NCBI GenBank assembly: GCA_944384025.1
Contig: CALWRS010000002.1
Span: forward strand, 224,603-288,602
From: an uncultured Lachnospiraceae bacterium
GTDB lineage: Bacteria > Bacillota > Clostridia > Lachnospirales > Lachnospiraceae
Length of the DNA: 64,000 nucleotides
Reading direction: 5' to 3'
In this document: positions 43,156 to 52,209 of the stretch, one piece after another
Layout: each line of letters starts with the position of its first letter
Position numbering within the stretch: the stretch's first letter is position 1
Position numbers and translations under genes: made by a program
The notes under the pieces: generated by a model
What the model was told of the DNA's origin: nothing
Seen by the model: the letters and a program-made list of their open reading frames with translations, nothing else
The model's database searches: none

Positions 43156-43926
43156 CTAAGTAGTCCCAAAGAAAAACTTCCGCTTTTGCACGGTGGCGGA
43201 CGGATCCTTTTCTCCCATGTAGCGGCGGCACAGCTCCGCGTAAGCGCGCGAGCACTTGCCTCGCTCCCCGATAACCGGATTGCCGCGATTTGTCGAAAGG
43301 ACAACCGAGTCGCTCTCCGGAATTACGCCCAGGATGCGTTCGCCAAGCAAATCGGAAATGTCGTCCGGCGAAAGAATTTTCTGCCGCTTCATCAAATCGT
43401 TTCGCACACGGTTGACGACTAGGCGGCGCTCCCGAATTCCGTTTGCATCCAAAAGCCCAACAACGCGGTCCGCGTCCCGAATGGACGACACTTCCGGATT
43501 GACAACAACAATCGCATCGTCCGCTGCCACAAGGGAATTGCGAAACCCTTTTTCAATCCCGGCAGGACAATCCAGCAATATGTAATCAAAATCCTCCCGC
43601 AAGATCGTAATCAACTTAATAATTTGCTCTGGTTCAATAGCGTCCTTGTCGGCGCTTTGCGCTGCGGCAAGCAAGTACAAATTCGTATACCGCTTGTCCC
43701 TTACAAGCGCCTGCTTCATACGGCAGCGTCCTTGCAAAACGTCAAGGATCGTATAAATCACGCGGCTCTCAAGCCCCAAAACAATATCTAAGTTTCGAAG
43801 CCCCAGATCCATATCGATTAAAAGCGTCTGATAGCCTGCCATCGCAAGCCCCGCTCCCAGATTGGCAACAACGGTCGTTTTTCCGACGCCGCCCTTACCC
43901 GATGTTACGACAGTAACCTTATGCAT
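43156..43926 (-). CDS. minD: Septum site-determining ATPase MinD
   Basis: 256 residues: deviant Walker A (VTSGKGGVGKTTVVANLGAG), DMDLGLRNLDIVLGLE, YILLDCPAGIEKGFRN (Walker B) and NPEVSSIRDADRVVGLLDAN are all present. The C-terminal membrane-targeting tail is short (VQKRKFFFGTT). It binds MinC to place the division site. No minE follows: rodA starts 13 nt after the stop. Confidence 0.95.
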   Translation of the reverse strand: MHKVTVVTSGKGGVGKTTVVANLGAGLAMAGYQTLLIDMDLGLRNLDIVLGLESRVIYTILDVLQGRCRMKQALVRDKRYTNLYLLAAAQSADKDAIEPEQIIKLITILREDFDYILLDCPAGIEKGFRNSLVAADDAIVVVNPEVSSIRDADRVVGLLDANGIRERRLVVNRVRNDLMKRQKILSPDDISDLLGERILGVIPESDSVVLSTNRGNPVIGERGKCSRAYAELCRRYMGEKDPSATVQKRKFFFGTT

Positions 43927-44040
43927 GTTTCACCTCTCACTTCCGCGAACCTTTGGTTCGCAATGTATGATTTCATGTCCGATTTTCTGTCTTTGGTTTC
44001 TCCGGCGGCTGCCTTTTTCTTTTGTATTGCCTCTTAGGGC

Positions 44041-44760
44041 TTATGATAACTCTCTTGCCAGCTCCTCCGACCCAGCAAAAGTCGTATCCGTGACCGGTAC
44101 AATCCGCAGCGCATCCGATTCTAAAAAGGCGATGCGCGCAGTGTTTTCCAGATGCGCTTTTTTCTCGTATTTTTTTTGGCGTTTTTGCTCTTTTTTGTCG
44201 ATTTGCGCCGAATCAAACGTAATGTCTCCAATCGTAAGCGTTTGCGGGTTCATAACAGAGGCAAATACAAACGCTTCCTTTGCGCTGTTTGTTCCGGCAT
44301 GTGCGCTGCCGTTTAGAGCGCCTAAAACAACAATGCTTCCTCCGCAGACAACCTGTGCACCGGCTTCTACGTTGCCGCAAATAACAAGCGAGCTCTCCGA
44401 CGTAAGCTTCCGCCCCGCCGCCAAAACACCGCGGTAAATCTGTCCGGTTGTATTGGCCATACAGCTAATAACGCGATCCATCGAAAGCTTTAAAAGCTCG
44501 TCGTTTCTTTGGTTGTTGTCAAAAACGAGCAGTACTTCCAAATCGGTGTTCTCCGAAATAATCCGAAGCACTTCGCGCTGCTCCTCCACAGAAAGGACGC
44601 GCCCGTCAAACGTAAGCGCCATCCTTGCATCGCCCAAAAACTTGGCGGATTCCCGAAATTTAGCGCGAATCCTTTTTTTTAACTCTGAAAAAGGCAGCTC
44701 GTCGTTTAGCTGAAGGATAATTCCGTTTTTATACCCTTTAATTACAACCGATGTGTCCAT
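44041..44760 (-). CDS. minC: Septum site-determining protein MinC
   Basis: About 239 residues from the ATG at 44760 (AGGGG upstream). The N-terminal FtsZ-inhibiting domain (1-100; VVIKGYKNGIILQLNDEL, LGDARMALTFDGRVLSVEEQ) precedes the right-handed beta-helix domain with IYRGVLAAGRKLTSESSLVI, GNVEAGAQVVCGGSIVVLGA and LNGSAHAG, which binds MinD and dimerises. A charged Lys/Glu linker and a tail after residue 200 are longer than in E. coli MinC. It is placed between PBP2 and minD. Confidence 0.93.
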   Translation of the reverse strand: MDTSVVIKGYKNGIILQLNDELPFSELKKRIRAKFRESAKFLGDARMALTFDGRVLSVEEQREVLRIISENTDLEVLLVFDNNQRNDELLKLSMDRVISCMANTTGQIYRGVLAAGRKLTSESSLVICGNVEAGAQVVCGGSIVVLGALNGSAHAGTNSAKEAFVFASVMNPQTLTIGDITFDSAQIDKKEQKRQKKYEKKAHLENTARIAFLESDALRIVPVTDTTFAGSEELARELS

Positions 44761-44801
44761 TTTTCCCCTGCTCTCCTGCATTCTTTTGTAATTTTGCGCA
44801 A

Positions 44802-47651
44802 TTAGTCGCCGACTTCGATATCCATAATGGTACCGGCAAATACGTTGCCGCTTAAGAGCGCTTCGCGGTTTTCATCTTCAAAGTAAAATCCATAAACTTC
44901 GCGGCAGACATACGCCGCATTTGCCGAAGCGTAGCCGTTTGGAATAACGACCGTTACACTAATTTCCGGGTCGCGGTACGGCGCGAACGAAATAAACAGC
45001 GCGTTATTCGGATGGTTTAAGCTTACTTGCGCCGTTCCGGTTTTTCCTGCAACGCTGACGCTTAAGTCGCCGAAAACTTTCCGAAGCGAAGAGTTCTCTG
45101 CGTTTACAACGCGGTACATGCCAAGCTTTACAGCATCCCAAGAAGACTGGGAAACGTTTGTAATTTGGTTTCGCACGGTCGCCGTATTTGCGAGCACCAA
45201 CTCGCCGTTTTGCGTTACAATTCGGTCAAGAAGCGTCAGATTATAGCACGTACCCTCGTTTGTTAGCGTTGTTAAATACCGCGCAATCTGAATCGGCGCA
45301 AAGCTGTGTCCGTAGCCGATAGCGGTACGTACGGCGTCTTGGTTGGAAATCGTCGGCTGCAGCTCGGAAATTTCCACGCCGGACTTATCAGAGAAGCCAA
45401 AGTAGGACGCGTATTTTTGTATCGTGTCAATTCCTTTGGCGTCGTCGTATTCACCTCTTTCGCTCATAGACATCCGGTATCCCACTTCGTAGAAGAAGTA
45501 GTTGCAGGAATAGCGGATAGCGTCCGTAACGTTAATCGAGCCGTGCGAATACTTGCTCCAGCAGTTTGGCGACGGCACAATCGCTTCAAACGTCGTCTTG
45601 TCGTAAATGCGCTCCGTAGACGAAATAACGCCTTCCGTAAGACCGGCGATTGCCATAAGCGGCTTAAACGTAGAACCTGTTGTTGTGCGGGACGTCGTCG
45701 CGCGGTTTACCATCGGATAAGAAGCGTCCTGCATGAGCTTTTGGTAGTAATCCATATCAACGGAGTTTGTAAGGTAGTTGTTGTCGTAGCTCGGATAAGA
45801 AACAAGGCAAATAACTTCCCCGGTATCCGGATCGGTAACGCAAATCGATCCGCTGCACGGCTCCAGCGCCAGCATCGCAGGCGTAATTTCTAAAAGCTTA
45901 ATCTTTCTTGTCAGGAAGTCGTATGCGGAAAGGCTGCCGTTTAAAAGCCTCGTCCGATTTTCCGTATCTTCTTCCAAAACGCCCTGCTCAAACAGCAGCA
46001 GGCACAAGTCTCTGCCTTTTAGCTGGTAGTCAAAAATAAGCGTCCGATAGATTTTGTTTTGGTACTCTTCGTCCTTTCGCAAATTCTCTACCAGATAGTC
46101 GTACAAAAACCCGTAAAGCTCCGTTGTTTCGTAATAGTCCGAGCCGATGTTTAGCTTATCAAGCGACACCCAGTTTTGCGTAATCGCGTATTGCAAAAAA
46201 GCGCTCAGGCTAAGCTCTTGGTTCACATACGCTAAGTACTGCTCGTCCGAAGTATCAATTTCTGCGTTAAGCAAAATTCCCCAGCCGTCGCTGCCAAGCT
46301 TCTGGTAGACGTACGTCAAATATTCCTGCATCGTGCTTCCCGCCGCTTCGTTGGAGACCATATTGTCTTCAGCAAGTAAAGTAAGCAGCTGATTCCAAAT
46401 GCGCTCCTCTTCGCTGTTATAAAGCGCAAGCACTTGCTTTTCCAGCTCGGTAGCATCTTCGGCGGCAAAATGCGCGATATCGATTACATGGTTATCAATC
46501 AGCGCATAATACGCTTCGTAAATAGGGATCGTAATTTCCGAAGCGTCCTCGCCCTTTCCGCCGTAATCCATCGTAGGCACAAGCTTTGAAAGCAAAATCG
46601 CCGCAATGTTTCGTTCCAAAATGTGATAGCACGCCGTTTGCATTTGCGCGTCTACCGTTAAATACAGGTTGTTTCCCGAAACTGGTTCTTTTGTCACCGT
46701 TTTCGAGACGACCTGCCCTCGGTCGTTAATCCGAATCGTCGCTTCGCCGTCGATGCCGGAGAGATACGTCTCGTAAGACTTTTCAATCCCCAGCTTTCCG
46801 ACAATGCTCTCTTCCGTATAATTGGGCGAGAGCTCTGAAAAATCCGCAAGCTCTTCTTCGTTAATCAGCCCGATGTAGCCGATAATATGCGCAAAGTACG
46901 TGGATTTGTCGTATACGCGCTTGGACGTTTTCGTAATTTCCAGCCCGGGCACTTTCGTTGTATTTTCGTAAAAAGAAATCCGCGCTTCTTCGCTGATGTC
47001 GCTGACAATCCGAAAAGATGTGTAACTCGGATACAAAGTAAACAGCTGGTAGCGGTACGCCATAATCTCTAGCGCGTCTGCTAGCGAATAGCTTTCGTCA
47101 ATCTGAAACATGCGGGAGGACTGGTCTCCGTAGCGCATAAAAGCAAAGACTTCCTCCGCTGTAGCGGCAATCTGCTCCTCGGTCAAATCGTTCGTGCTCG
47201 CAAGACCGTACGCGTTCTTTTTAAAGCGCAGCAGCGCTGTGCCTTCTACGGTAAAGCGCAGCTCTCCGTCTTCAGAAAGCTCTAAATAAAACGGAAATTC
47301 CCGCTCGTAGTCAAATTCCCGCAGCAGTTCAATCAAGGAAAAGATCGCCGCATTTTTCTGTGCATTTGTGGAAAGCTCTGCGGAATCGTACATTTCGAGA
47401 TTATACTGCAGTTCGTTGTACGCTAACAAAACGCCGTTGCAATCGTAAATTTCTCCTCTTGTCGCCGTAACCGGAACCGTGCGCGTGTAGGAAGTGGAGT
47501 CGCTCTCCACGCTCGTTACGTCGTTATCCACCATTTGCATCTGAAACAAGCGAATAACAATCAAAATGCTTACAAGCCCTAAGAGTACGCCAACTGGAAG
47601 AAGACGGTTGGACGACAGATTTCTAAGTTTATCCCAAAGCGATTCGGACAT
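44802..47651 (-). CDS. mrdA: Penicillin-binding protein 2 with a large inserted region
   Basis: About 949 residues from the ATG at 47651 (AGGAGG 8 nt upstream). One membrane helix (LLPVGVLLGLVSILIVIRLF) and the pedestal domain come first; the transpeptidase end has TTGSTFKPL (SxxK, Ser about 672), SCN (in IRYSCNYFFYEVGYR) and KTG (in VAGKTGTAQVS). Usual PBP2 is 600-700 residues; here some 230 extra residues, Glu/Tyr/Leu-rich and probably helical, lie between the pedestal (about residue 350) and the catalytic part (about 610). It makes cross-links for elongation with RodA and MreBCD. Confidence 0.94.
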   Translation of the reverse strand: MSESLWDKLRNLSSNRLLPVGVLLGLVSILIVIRLFQMQMVDNDVTSVESDSTSYTRTVPVTATRGEIYDCNGVLLAYNELQYNLEMYDSAELSTNAQKNAAIFSLIELLREFDYEREFPFYLELSEDGELRFTVEGTALLRFKKNAYGLASTNDLTEEQIAATAEEVFAFMRYGDQSSRMFQIDESYSLADALEIMAYRYQLFTLYPSYTSFRIVSDISEEARISFYENTTKVPGLEITKTSKRVYDKSTYFAHIIGYIGLINEEELADFSELSPNYTEESIVGKLGIEKSYETYLSGIDGEATIRINDRGQVVSKTVTKEPVSGNNLYLTVDAQMQTACYHILERNIAAILLSKLVPTMDYGGKGEDASEITIPIYEAYYALIDNHVIDIAHFAAEDATELEKQVLALYNSEEERIWNQLLTLLAEDNMVSNEAAGSTMQEYLTYVYQKLGSDGWGILLNAEIDTSDEQYLAYVNQELSLSAFLQYAITQNWVSLDKLNIGSDYYETTELYGFLYDYLVENLRKDEEYQNKIYRTLIFDYQLKGRDLCLLLFEQGVLEEDTENRTRLLNGSLSAYDFLTRKIKLLEITPAMLALEPCSGSICVTDPDTGEVICLVSYPSYDNNYLTNSVDMDYYQKLMQDASYPMVNRATTSRTTTGSTFKPLMAIAGLTEGVISSTERIYDKTTFEAIVPSPNCWSKYSHGSINVTDAIRYSCNYFFYEVGYRMSMSERGEYDDAKGIDTIQKYASYFGFSDKSGVEISELQPTISNQDAVRTAIGYGHSFAPIQIARYLTTLTNEGTCYNLTLLDRIVTQNGELVLANTATVRNQITNVSQSSWDAVKLGMYRVVNAENSSLRKVFGDLSVSVAGKTGTAQVSLNHPNNALFISFAPYRDPEISVTVVIPNGYASANAAYVCREVYGFYFEDENREALLSGNVFAGTIMDIEVGD

Positions 47652-47675
47652 GCGCACCGCCTCCTTTCCTGCTTT

Positions 47676-48197
47676 TTACGGCTGCTGCGCCTGCTGTTTT
47701 TCCTGGTGCCTTACAATCAGGTATCGGTAAATCAAATCCAAAATTTTGTAAAGAACAATTCCTGCGACAACCGTATACAGTACCCGCGGGAACATAATGC
47801 GCCGCAAATAAAACAGCACGTTTAATTTTCCGCGAATTAAGAACTCAAACACGTATACGAGCGCGGAAAACGCCAATTCACTAATGGCAAGCAGCAAAAG
47901 AGGCAAAAACGTGTCGTTTACAACGTAGTACTCCTTTGCAAGGCCGTTCAAATATCCGATAAAGAGAAAAAAAAGCGCATAAACGCCCAGCACGCCGGAC
48001 GATGTCACATCCAAAAGCAGTCCGCAGGCAAGTCCCGTAAACATGCCCGGCAGCCGCCCCTTCTGGTAGCCGGCCGCTACCGTAACGATCATCATCAAAT
48101 CCGGCGCTATTCCCGCGATTTCCAGATAAGGAAACACTGCCGTTTGCAAAAGCAGCGCCGCTAAAATCTCAATTGCAATAATAAATGCAGTAAACAT
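47676..48197 (-). CDS. mreD: Rod shape-determining protein MreD
   Basis: 173 residues, five to six membrane helices, starting MFTAFIIAIEILAALLLQTA, with the MreD pattern IAPDLMMIVTVAAGYQKGRL, GMFTGLACGLLLDV and LGVYALFFLFIGYL. It links MreC to the elongation machine. It starts 3 nt after mreC and ends 24 nt before PBP2. Confidence 0.93.
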   Translation of the reverse strand: MFTAFIIAIEILAALLLQTAVFPYLEIAGIAPDLMMIVTVAAGYQKGRLPGMFTGLACGLLLDVTSSGVLGVYALFFLFIGYLNGLAKEYYVVNDTFLPLLLLAISELAFSALVYVFEFLIRGKLNVLFYLRRIMFPRVLYTVVAGIVLYKILDLIYRYLIVRHQEKQQAQQP

Positions 48198-48200
48198 CGG

Positions 48201-49076
48201 TTAATTGGCTTCCTCCTCACCGGTTATCGGGGATTCCTTTAGCATCGTAATGACAAGCACTGTATTTAAGTGTTCAAAATCCACTACAGGCGTCAAATAC
48301 CCTTTCCGTGACAGTCCGTCCGCCTCTACCTGAATGTTCGATATGTAGCCGATAAGAATGTCCGGAAGGTACTTTTCACTCAAACTTGACGTGTAAACTT
48401 TGTAGTTGTTTTTTACTTCCGAGTTGATGGAAATGTCGCGCACTTCAATAAACCCGGTGTCTAGAAGCTCCAGGTTGCCGCTAACGATACAATTATCGGA
48501 GGTTTTTAAAATAGACGCGCTTACATAACTGTTGTCGTCGATAATCGAGCGCACAATCGCGTAATTTTTCCCTACTTCTGTAATAATCCCTACCAGACCG
48601 TTGTCGGCAATGACATTCATATCAACCGCCATCCCCTGGTCGCTGCCTTTGTCAATCGTAAACGTCGCGTAGTAGCCGCTTGTATCTTTGGCAATAATAT
48701 TCGCGCCTACGGTCGGATAATCCACATACGTTTCCGCAAGCTCCAAAAGCTGTTTGTATAACTCTAGGTCGTATAAGTCGGTTTGCAAAAGATCGTTTGC
48801 ATACTCAAGCTCCGCAATTTTTTCACGAAGCGTCTCGTTTTCCGCTTTCAGCCTTTCCACGTCGTCAAATTTTCCAAAGAAGTCGTTAACGCTCTCTCCT
48901 ACAACGGTGATTCCCCGCTGCATAGGCGTAATAAACGCGTTAATTCCGTTTCGAAGCGGCTCAAACACAGAGGAGAACTTGTAGGAAAGGAAAATCAGGC
49001 AAATGCACAGGCAGGAACAAAGCATAAGAATATATTTGGGTTCCACCCCGTAATTTTGACCATTTCCGCGTCTCAT
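48201..49076 (-). CDS. mreC: Rod shape-determining protein MreC
   Basis: 291 residues: membrane helix (YILMLCSCLCICLIFLSYKF), coiled coil (about 68-105: DDVERLKAENETLREKIAEL), then the beta-barrel domain with VGANIIAKDTSGYYATFTID, KGSDQGMAVDMNVIADNGLV and VGIITEVGKNYAIV. It organises the elongasome outside the membrane. GGAGAAG precedes the ATG. Confidence 0.94.
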   Translation of the reverse strand: MRRGNGQNYGVEPKYILMLCSCLCICLIFLSYKFSSVFEPLRNGINAFITPMQRGITVVGESVNDFFGKFDDVERLKAENETLREKIAELEYANDLLQTDLYDLELYKQLLELAETYVDYPTVGANIIAKDTSGYYATFTIDKGSDQGMAVDMNVIADNGLVGIITEVGKNYAIVRSIIDDNSYVSASILKTSDNCIVSGNLELLDTGFIEVRDISINSEVKNNYKVYTSSLSEKYLPDILIGYISNIQVEADGLSRKGYLTPVVDFEHLNTVLVITMLKESPITGEEEAN

Positions 49077-49097
49077 AAGCTTCTCCTTTCCCGTCGT

Positions 49098-50126
49098 TTA
49101 TTTTTCGTTGTAGTAACTTTCCTTTAGAGGCTGCGCTAGGGCGTCGTACTCGGGATCTTCTAAAATATGCGTCAGTCCCTCAATAACGGTAAGCGCTCCT
49201 TTTTGGCAAATGCTAACGCGCAGTCCCGTCGTTGCTTGCACAAGCTGGTCAAGCCCCGCAATCGCTGAAGAACCGCCCGTAATCGTCATACCGTTTGCAA
49301 ATACGTCGGAAGCAATTTCCGGCGGCGTGCGCTCTAAAATTGTCCGAATGTTTTCGATAATCGCGTTTAAGTTTTCCAGTACCGCCTGATTGACAAGCGC
49401 CGCCGATATCTCCCGCTCCCGTGGAAGCCCTGTCACAATATCCCTGCCGTACGCTTTGCACGTCCGCTCGGTCTCCCGGCTAAAGTCGGTGAGCGTACGC
49501 TTAACGTATTCCGCCGTTTTTTGTCCAATGACTAAGTTGTATTTTTTACGCACTGCTGCTGCGATTGCGTCGTCAAATTGATTTCCTCCGATAGGCAAAA
49601 GCTTGCCAAGCACAATCCCGCCCATCGAAAGAATGGAAATTTCGGTTGTGTCTGCGCCGATATTAACTAACAGTGCGCCCTGGCTGTTGTTTACGTCAAT
49701 GCCCGCTCCAATCGCGTCGGCAATCGGCTTTTCCACAAGGCGAAGCTTTTTCGGACGCACAATGCTGCTGTCCACCAAGTCGTAAAAGGCTCTTTTTTCC
49801 ACTTCGGTAATGTCGTAAGGCGTGGCAATCGTAAATTCTGCTCCGCGAAACTTCCCGTGCTGTCTCGACAAGTCAAGGAATACGCAATTTAAAAGAGAGA
49901 GCATGTGCGAAAGGCTTGCAATCGCGCCGTGCTTTAGCGGAAAATCCACGGTAATATACTCCGGCGACTTCCCGTACATTTCAAACGCTTCGTTTCCTAT
50001 GGCGATCACGTTGTTTTTCCCTTTAATGGCAATCACGCTTTTCTGGTCGTAAACCAGTCCTTCGCCTTTTCGGTATATCTTCAATGAACTTGTTCCGAAA
50101 TCAATTCCGAAAATTTTTGTAGACAT
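49098..50126 (-). CDS. mreB: Rod shape-determining actin homologue MreB
   Basis: About 342 residues from the ATG at 50126. Actin-fold motifs: phosphate 1 KIFGIDFGTSSLKIYRKGEG, connect VEKPIADAIGAGIDV, phosphate 2 LVNIGADTTEISILSMGGIV, adenosine GMTITGGSSAIAGL. It forms membrane-bound filaments that guide side-wall synthesis. The phosphate-2 loop has IGADTTEIS where most MreBs have IGGGTTEIA, and the filament surface is fairly diverged; Mbl/MreBH-like specialisation is possible. Confidence 0.93.
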   Translation of the reverse strand: MSTKIFGIDFGTSSLKIYRKGEGLVYDQKSVIAIKGKNNVIAIGNEAFEMYGKSPEYITVDFPLKHGAIASLSHMLSLLNCVFLDLSRQHGKFRGAEFTIATPYDITEVEKRAFYDLVDSSIVRPKKLRLVEKPIADAIGAGIDVNNSQGALLVNIGADTTEISILSMGGIVLGKLLPIGGNQFDDAIAAAVRKKYNLVIGQKTAEYVKRTLTDFSRETERTCKAYGRDIVTGLPREREISAALVNQAVLENLNAIIENIRTILERTPPEIASDVFANGMTITGGSSAIAGLDQLVQATTGLRVSICQKGALTVIEGLTHILEDPEYDALAQPLKESYYNEK

Positions 50127-50154
50127 TCTATTCCTCACTTCTGTTCCGGTTCGG

Positions 50155-50838
50155 CTACAAATAGCCGGCTTCCTTCATACTGCAATAGTTAGTATCTCCC
50201 AGAATGATATGATCCATAAGCGGCAGCTGCATCATTTTCCCAAGTTCGCTTAGTTTTTTCGTAACGAGAAGGTCTTGCGCACTTGGCGTAGGGTCGCCGC
50301 TTGGGTGGTTGTGCAGCAAAATCAGAGAAACTGCGTTTGCCTTAAGTCCGCGCAGGAAAATTTCCCGCGGCGAAATCAGCGACGCGGTAATTGTTCCTTT
50401 GGAAATCTCCTCTTCTTCCAGAAGACGGCACTTTGCGTCAAGCGATAAAAGCAGGACAACTTCCTGCTTTTTATGCCGGAAATCTTCGCGGTAGTGCTGG
50501 TAAATCCTTTCCGGCGTTACAAAGTCTAACGAAGCTTCCGAACGTCCCTTCCAAAGTCTGCGGGAAAGTTCGGTGATGCACATAATTTGCAGCGCTTTCA
50601 CCCTTCCGATGCCGTGAAGACGCCGCAAATCTTTTAAATTTGCTTCCGCTAACCCGGCAATCGAGCCGCCAAGCTTTTTTAAAATCTGCCGGCACAGCTC
50701 CAGACACGTTTCCTCTCTTGTTCCAGTTCGTATAATGATGGAAAGCAGCTCTGCGTCCGTTAACGCGTCAAAGCCATAGGATTCGGCTTTCCGATCCGGC
50801 TGTTCCCCTTCCGGGAGCAGCTTCATAGTCTGATCCAT
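50155..50838 (-). CDS. radC: RadC family JAB-domain protein
   Basis: About 227 residues from the ATG at 50838. An N-terminal helix-hairpin-helix (DLRRLHGIGRVKALQIMCIT) is followed by the MPN/JAMM part: EVVLLLSLDAKCRLLEEEE, ISPREIFLRGLKANAVSLIL, LHNHPSGDPTPSAQD (metal His-x-His and Asp) and LMDHIILGDTNYCSMKEAG. The biochemical role is uncertain; the family is common beside mreB in Firmicutes. It ends 28 nt before mreB. Confidence 0.93.
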   Translation of the reverse strand: MDQTMKLLPEGEQPDRKAESYGFDALTDAELLSIIIRTGTREETCLELCRQILKKLGGSIAGLAEANLKDLRRLHGIGRVKALQIMCITELSRRLWKGRSEASLDFVTPERIYQHYREDFRHKKQEVVLLLSLDAKCRLLEEEEISKGTITASLISPREIFLRGLKANAVSLILLHNHPSGDPTPSAQDLLVTKKLSELGKMMQLPLMDHIILGDTNYCSMKEAGYL

Positions 50839-50906
50839 GGTACGCCTTTCCCTCTCTCCGGAAAGCATATCACATTTTTTCTTCGTTGTATAGGGCGTCT
50901 TTCGCC

Positions 50907-52208
50907 TTAGGGAAGCTGTGTTACATGCTCGCGGAGCATGTATTCAAGCGCCATTAAAATCCCGACTTTTGCATGGTACCAAGTCAGGCCGCCCTGAAAA
51001 TAAACCGCGTACGGCTCTTCTAACGGGCCGTCTGCGGAAAGTTCAATGGAGGAGCCCTGAAAAAAAGCGCCCGCCGCCATAATGACGTCCGAGTGATACC
51101 CTGGCATTGCCCACGGCTCCGGTACAACGTAGCTGTCTACCGGCGCGGCTGCCTGAATTCCGCGGCAAAATGCCAAGACCGCTTCCGGCTTTCCAAGCGT
51201 TACAGCCTGAATAATATCGTAGCGCTCTTTTGTTCCGTCTGGAACGACAAAAAAACCAAGCTCTTCAAAAATTCTGGCGGCAAAAATCGCTCCTTTTAAG
51301 GCGCCTGCAACAACGGTTGGCGCAAGAAACAGTCCCTGAAAAAGCGAACGGTTTACGTTAAAGGAAGCGCCTACTTCCTTTCCAAGGCCCGGAGCGCTCA
51401 GCCGGTATGCGCACTGCTCAACGTACTCTTTTTTTCCTACGATATAGCCGCCGCTTGGCGCAAGCCCTCCGCCCGGGTTTTTAATCAAGGACCCAACGCA
51501 AAGATCCGCTCCTACGTCCGTTGGCTCCATCGTTTCCACAAATTCGCCGTAGCAATTGTCTACCATGCAAATAACGTCCGGCTTAATCTGCTTAATAAAC
51601 GCAATCAGCTCGCCAATCCGCGCAACCGAAAGCGTCGGGCGGGTTTGGTAGCCTTTGGAGCGCTGAATCTCCACCAGCTTTGTGCGCTCGTTAATTGCGG
51701 CGCGGATTCCCTCGTAATCAAACGCTCCGTCCGCAAGCAAATCGACCTGCCGGTACGTAACGCCGTACTCCGCAAGCGAGCCTTTTGCAGGCTGAATGCC
51801 AATCACGCCTTCTAAGGTATCGTACGGTTTCCCAACCGGAGACAAAATTTCATCTCCCGGTCTTGTATTTGCCGAAAGCGCCAGCGCCAGCGCATGTGTT
51901 CCGCACGTAATCTGCGCGCGCACAAGCGCGTCTTCCGCGTGGAAAACCGAAGCGTAAACCGACTCCAGTATTTCCCGACCCAAGTCATTATATCCGTATC
52001 CGGTCGAGGTTTCAAAGCATTGTTCGTTAACTCGGTTTTTTTGCATGGCAGAAAGCACCTTCATCTGACAGACTTCGGCAATTTCGTCAATCTTTCGAAA
52101 TCTTTCGGTAAGGCCGCCAAGAATCCGATCGCCAAAATCGAACACTTCCTTTCGAATCCCCATTTGCTCATAAATCTTATGTACTTCTTCCGACATAAGC
52201 GACTCCAT
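50907..52208 (-). CDS. Methionine gamma-lyase/aluminium-resistance family PLP enzyme
   Basis: About 433 residues from the ATG at 52208, with AAGGGG 9 nt upstream inside the end of miaA. It is of the YnbB/Met_gamma_lyase type: RVNEQCFETSTGYGYNDLGR, ITCGTHALALALSANTRPGD, MVDNCYGEFVETMEPTDVGA and VGSLIKNPGGGLAPSGGYIV (PLP lysine). The family is often labelled aluminium resistance, without a firm substrate. The start is 1 nt after the miaA stop, so translation is coupled. Confidence 0.92.
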   Translation of the reverse strand: MESLMSEEVHKIYEQMGIRKEVFDFGDRILGGLTERFRKIDEIAEVCQMKVLSAMQKNRVNEQCFETSTGYGYNDLGREILESVYASVFHAEDALVRAQITCGTHALALALSANTRPGDEILSPVGKPYDTLEGVIGIQPAKGSLAEYGVTYRQVDLLADGAFDYEGIRAAINERTKLVEIQRSKGYQTRPTLSVARIGELIAFIKQIKPDVICMVDNCYGEFVETMEPTDVGADLCVGSLIKNPGGGLAPSGGYIVGKKEYVEQCAYRLSAPGLGKEVGASFNVNRSLFQGLFLAPTVVAGALKGAIFAARIFEELGFFVVPDGTKERYDIIQAVTLGKPEAVLAFCRGIQAAAPVDSYVVPEPWAMPGYHSDVIMAAGAFFQGSSIELSADGPLEEPYAVYFQGGLTWYHAKVGILMALEYMLREHVTQLP

Positions 52209-52209
52209 T

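Noticed and set aside
43143-43304. Extended N-terminus of rodA
   Set aside because: It lies inside minD in another frame and is Arg/Pro-rich without membrane character; the ATG at 43142 fits the family.
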